A stretch of DNA of 64,000 nt from Sphingobacterium spiritivorum (GTDB lineage Bacteria > Bacteroidota > Bacteroidia > Sphingobacteriales > Sphingobacteriaceae): positions 1,488,001 through 1,552,000 of the forward strand of contig NZ_CP068083.1 of the NCBI RefSeq assembly GCF_016725325.1. The letters are read 5' to 3'. This document shows positions 61,522-64,000 of the stretch, piece after piece. Under the pieces are notes generated by a model. It worked only from the letters and a program-made list of their open reading frames with translations, made no database searches and was not told the DNA's origin. The position numbers and the translations under genes are program-made. Every line of letters begins with the position of its first letter. The first letter of the stretch is position 1.

Positions 61522-63441
61522 TTAAACGCTTAAAATTCCATACACAAACAATACAACCACAGCGACAACCATCATGAAGATATAGAATCCAACGTGGCCA
61601 TTCTGCAGTTGACGGATTCCTTTTCCTGAGGAGACAAACAGGTTACCGATACCATTGACGATACCATCTATACCCGAACGATCTATTACTTTATATAAGA
61701 ATCTTGAAAATGCATTAAGGGGCTTTACAATAACACTATCGTAAAGTTCATCTACATACAGCTTATTATAAGATAGTTTATGCAGGCCGCTATCTTCCAA
61801 AGCGTCAGATTTTGGCACATATCCTCGTTTTACATATCGTCCGTATGCCACTACCGCCATAATTATCGCTGCCAAAGCAGATACAGCCATTAAAATATAT
61901 TCGGTCTGATGGTCAATATGGAAAGTTCCTTTGATAGATTGACTGTCCGCAAATACCGGAGCCAGAAAATTAGCAAGTTTATGCCCTCCGCCCAAGGCTT
62001 CAGGAATATTCATCAATCCGCCTACTGCTGCCAGAATTGCCAATACAATTAAAGGTAGCGTCATGGATATCGGTGACTCATGAAGGTGATGCTTTTGTTC
62101 TTCTGTTCCTCTGAATGTACCAAAGAAGGTAAGATACAACAGTCTGAACATATAAAAAGCCGTACATAGAGCTGCAATAAATCCTATTGTCCACAATAGT
62201 TTATTCTCCGCAAAAGCAAAGGCTAATATCTCATCCTTCGAGAAAAATCCTGATAATGGAGGGATACCTGCTATTGCAATCGTACCGATAAGCATAGTAA
62301 AATAAGTTACAGGTAACTTCTTCCGAAGACCTCCCATTTTGCGCATATCCTGCTCATCACTCATAGCATGAATAACAGATCCTGCTCCGAGAAACAATAG
62401 TGCTTTGAAAAATGCGTGGGTCAAAACATGGAAGAAAGCACCTGTAAAAGCACCTACTCCCAGACCTAAGAACATATAACCCAGCTGGGAAACTGTCGAA
62501 TAAGCCAGTACTTTCTTGATATCATTCTGAGTAAGTGCAATAAACGCGGCCAATAAAGCAGTTGCCACACCAATGATAGCTATAATCTGCATTGTCACTG
62601 GTGAAAGTGTAAACATAATGTTAGACCTTGCTATCATATAAATACCCGCAGTAACCATCGTTGCGGCATGGATAAGCGCTGATACAGGAGTTGGTCCTGC
62701 CATGGCATCCGGCAACCAGGTAAACAAAGGGATTTGCGCAGACTTACCGGTGGCAGCTATAAATAATAAGATCGTGATGACAAGTAATGAAGTATCACCC
62801 ATCGCCAGTTCTTTTGCTTTTGGAAATACTGAAGCGAACTCTAATGATCCGAAGGCATAAAAGATAAAGAAAACAGCTAACAGAAAGCCAAGATCTCCTA
62901 TCCGGTTCATCACGAAAGCCTTTTTTGCAGCTGAAGCATAGGAATCATTCGTATACCAGAATCCGATAAGTAAATAGGAACATAGACCTACACCTTCCCA
63001 GCCAATAAACATGACCAAATAGTTCGAGCCTAAAACCAATAGCAACATAAAGAAGATAAACAGATTGAGATAAGCGAAAAACTTACCAAAGCCCTTATCC
63101 TTGTGCATATATCCGATAGAATATACATGTATCAGAAAACCTATTCCCGTAACGATCAACAACATAATAGAACTCAGCGGATCCACCAGAAAAGAAAGGG
63201 AAATACTTAAGTTGCCAACTTTAATCCAATTGAAGATTTCTTGTGTAAATACGGCTGCGTCTCCGGCAACTCTGGCCTCATATACGGTCGAGAATATTCC
63301 GCAACTGATCAGGAAAGATGCCAGCACCACTCCGCTTCCAATAACTCCGATAAGGGACTTGGGAAGGATATGCTGACCGATTCCATTGATTAAAAAACCA
63401 ATTAACGGTAATAGAGGGATCAACCAAATTAATTCAATCAT
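61522..63441 (-). CDS. nuoL: NADH-quinone oxidoreductase subunit L
   Basis: 639 residues. NuoL is the terminal antiporter-like subunit with the long lateral helix. Motifs: MFIGWEGVGLCSYLLIGFWY near 145 (conserved Glu), KSAQIPLFTWLPDAMAGPTPVSALIHAATMVTAGIYMIAR near 230-270, KKVLAYSTVSQLGYMFLGLG near 310, FKALLFLGAGSVIHAM and GFFSKDEI near 390. The C-terminal part after about 480 includes the lateral helix. It follows nuoK by 27 nt. Confidence 0.97.
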   Translation of the reverse strand: MIELIWLIPLLPLIGFLINGIGQHILPKSLIGVIGSGVVLASFLISCGIFSTVYEARVAGDAAVFTQEIFNWIKVGNLSISLSFLVDPLSSIMLLIVTGIGFLIHVYSIGYMHKDKGFGKFFAYLNLFIFFMLLLVLGSNYLVMFIGWEGVGLCSYLLIGFWYTNDSYASAAKKAFVMNRIGDLGFLLAVFFIFYAFGSLEFASVFPKAKELAMGDTSLLVITILLFIAATGKSAQIPLFTWLPDAMAGPTPVSALIHAATMVTAGIYMIARSNIMFTLSPVTMQIIAIIGVATALLAAFIALTQNDIKKVLAYSTVSQLGYMFLGLGVGAFTGAFFHVLTHAFFKALLFLGAGSVIHAMSDEQDMRKMGGLRKKLPVTYFTMLIGTIAIAGIPPLSGFFSKDEILAFAFAENKLLWTIGFIAALCTAFYMFRLLYLTFFGTFRGTEEQKHHLHESPISMTLPLIVLAILAAVGGLMNIPEALGGGHKLANFLAPVFADSQSIKGTFHIDHQTEYILMAVSALAAIIMAVVAYGRYVKRGYVPKSDALEDSGLHKLSYNKLYVDELYDSVIVKPLNAFSRFLYKVIDRSGIDGIVNGIGNLFVSSGKGIRQLQNGHVGFYIFMMVVAVVVLFVYGILSV

Positions 63442-63468
63442 ATTTATAATACCTTAATCTTATAAATG

Positions 63469-63798
63469 TTACCAACGCAATCGACTTAACGATTCAATAT
63501 CAACTGATTTGGTATTTCGATATACCATAATAATAATAGCAAGACCGACAGCAACTTCTGCCGCAGCCAGTGCCATAATAAAAAATACAAATACTTGTCC
63601 GCTAGGATCTCCATGATGAGAAGAAAATGCGGCCAGCAACAGATTGACAGCATTCAGCATCAGCTCGATCGACATCATAATAATGATGACATTACGTCTG
63701 ATCAAAACACCAATCACGCCGATTGCAAAAATGATACTGCAAAAAATCAGGTAATGATTTAATGGTACCCCTTGTATGTGTTGAACAATATTATCCAT
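63469..63798 (-). CDS. nuoK: NADH-quinone oxidoreductase subunit K
   Basis: 109 residues with three helices. The second contains the conserved Glu in MMSIELMLNAVNLLL (near 42), and the third has AAAEVAVGLAIIIMVYR near 80, which are the standard NuoK features. Its start overlaps the nuoJ stop by 8 nt, so the two are translationally coupled. Confidence 0.97.
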   Translation of the reverse strand: MDNIVQHIQGVPLNHYLIFCSIIFAIGVIGVLIRRNVIIIMMSIELMLNAVNLLLAAFSSHHGDPSGQVFVFFIMALAAAEVAVGLAIIIMVYRNTKSVDIESLSRLRW

Positions 63799-64000
63799 TT
63801 ACTTTCTTAGTATCTTTTTTAGCCAGTAAAACTGCTCCTACCATCGCTGTTAGCAATAAAATAGAAGAAATTTCAAATGGCAGTAAAAATTTATCAAACA
63901 GAACCACTCCTAATTCTTTGACCAGTCCGATAGATGGTTGAGCGACTACATCACCATTGTCAATTTCAATGATCCGTAAAGATCCAAGAACTACCACCAG
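63791..64000 (-). CDS. nuoJ: NADH-quinone oxidoreductase subunit J, C-terminal part (runs off right edge)
   Basis: The last ~69 residues of a NuoJ-like subunit: a loop (GDVVAQPSIGLVKELGVVLFDKFLLPFEISSILLLTAMVGAVLLAKK-type sequence) with the final helix near PFEISSILLLTAMVGAVLL, as in NuoJ. The N-terminal helices lie outside the window. Position before nuoK, and the 8-nt overlap with it, agree with the usual J-K-L-M-N order. Confidence 0.93.
   Translation of the reverse strand: MVVVLGSLRIIEIDNGDVVAQPSIGLVKELGVVLFDKFLLPFEISSILLLTAMVGAVLLAKKDTKKVNG

Overview
The window looks like ordinary chromosome of a Bacteroidota bacterium, most likely Sphingobacteriaceae and probably Sphingobacterium or a close relative. 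The evidence is: SusC/SusD outer-membrane pairs; lipoproteins with Bacteroidota-type Cys-Lys or Cys-Asn starts; families largely confined to the phylum (DUF4270, DUF4397, DUF5686, outer membrane beta-barrel family, SDR-type threonine dehydrogenase); several TAnnTTTG promoter -7 elements; and almost no Shine-Dalgarno sequences in front of genes. The genus is inference. I see no rRNA, tRNA, CRISPR array, prophage or insertion sequence.

Layout. 1-10.8 kb (minus strand): the start of a SusC receptor, a complete four-gene SusC-SusD-DUF4397-phosphodiester glycosidase operon closed by a terminator, a family 10 glycosylhydrolase lipoprotein and nagA. 10.9-19.4 kb (plus): a tiny membrane protein, ridA, a RarD-like transporter, a second SusC-SusD pair, then three related lipoproteins of unknown function. 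19.5-25.9 kb: housekeeping genes recG, hflX and lipB (plus), then an MBL hydrolase and L-serine dehydratase (minus). 26.1-33.0 kb: a second family 10 glycosylhydrolase, a NagZ-like GH3 enzyme, a TetR regulator and a TonB-receptor-like barrel. 33.0-38.2 kb: a nicotinamidase-response regulator-histidine kinase operon divergent from a DUF4270-Kelch lipoprotein pair. 38.4-44.6 kb: asd, a lamin-tail surface protein, threonine dehydrogenase, a YebC-family protein and a repeat-rich protein. 44.6-49.7 kb: a DeoR regulator, a polysaccharide flippase, three glycosyltransferases and a DUF3820 protein. 49.8-58.5 kb: trhO, pgi, prfB with its programmed frameshift, dcd, a phosphopantetheinyl transferase, an enoyl-CoA hydratase and a DUF5686 protein. 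58.6-64 kb (minus): nuoN, M, L, K and the end of nuoJ.

How genes may work together. Two family 10 glycosylhydrolases, a GH3 hexosaminidase, NagA and the phosphodiester glycosidase operon suggest a theme of amino-sugar or cell-wall glycan turnover. The two-component system probably controls the divergent DUF4270-Kelch genes and itself: four TTAAC-type half-sites at exact 10-bp steps lie in the shared promoter region. The flippase and glycosyltransferases probably build a surface glycan.

The least explained elements are the three-lipoprotein family built from a repeated module of about 90 residues (17.5-19.4 kb), the protein with identical 171-bp tandem repeats (43.2-44.6 kb), the phased operator array (35.75-35.78 kb), and a perfect 12-bp inverted repeat enclosing the GTG start of recG (19.44-19.48 kb).
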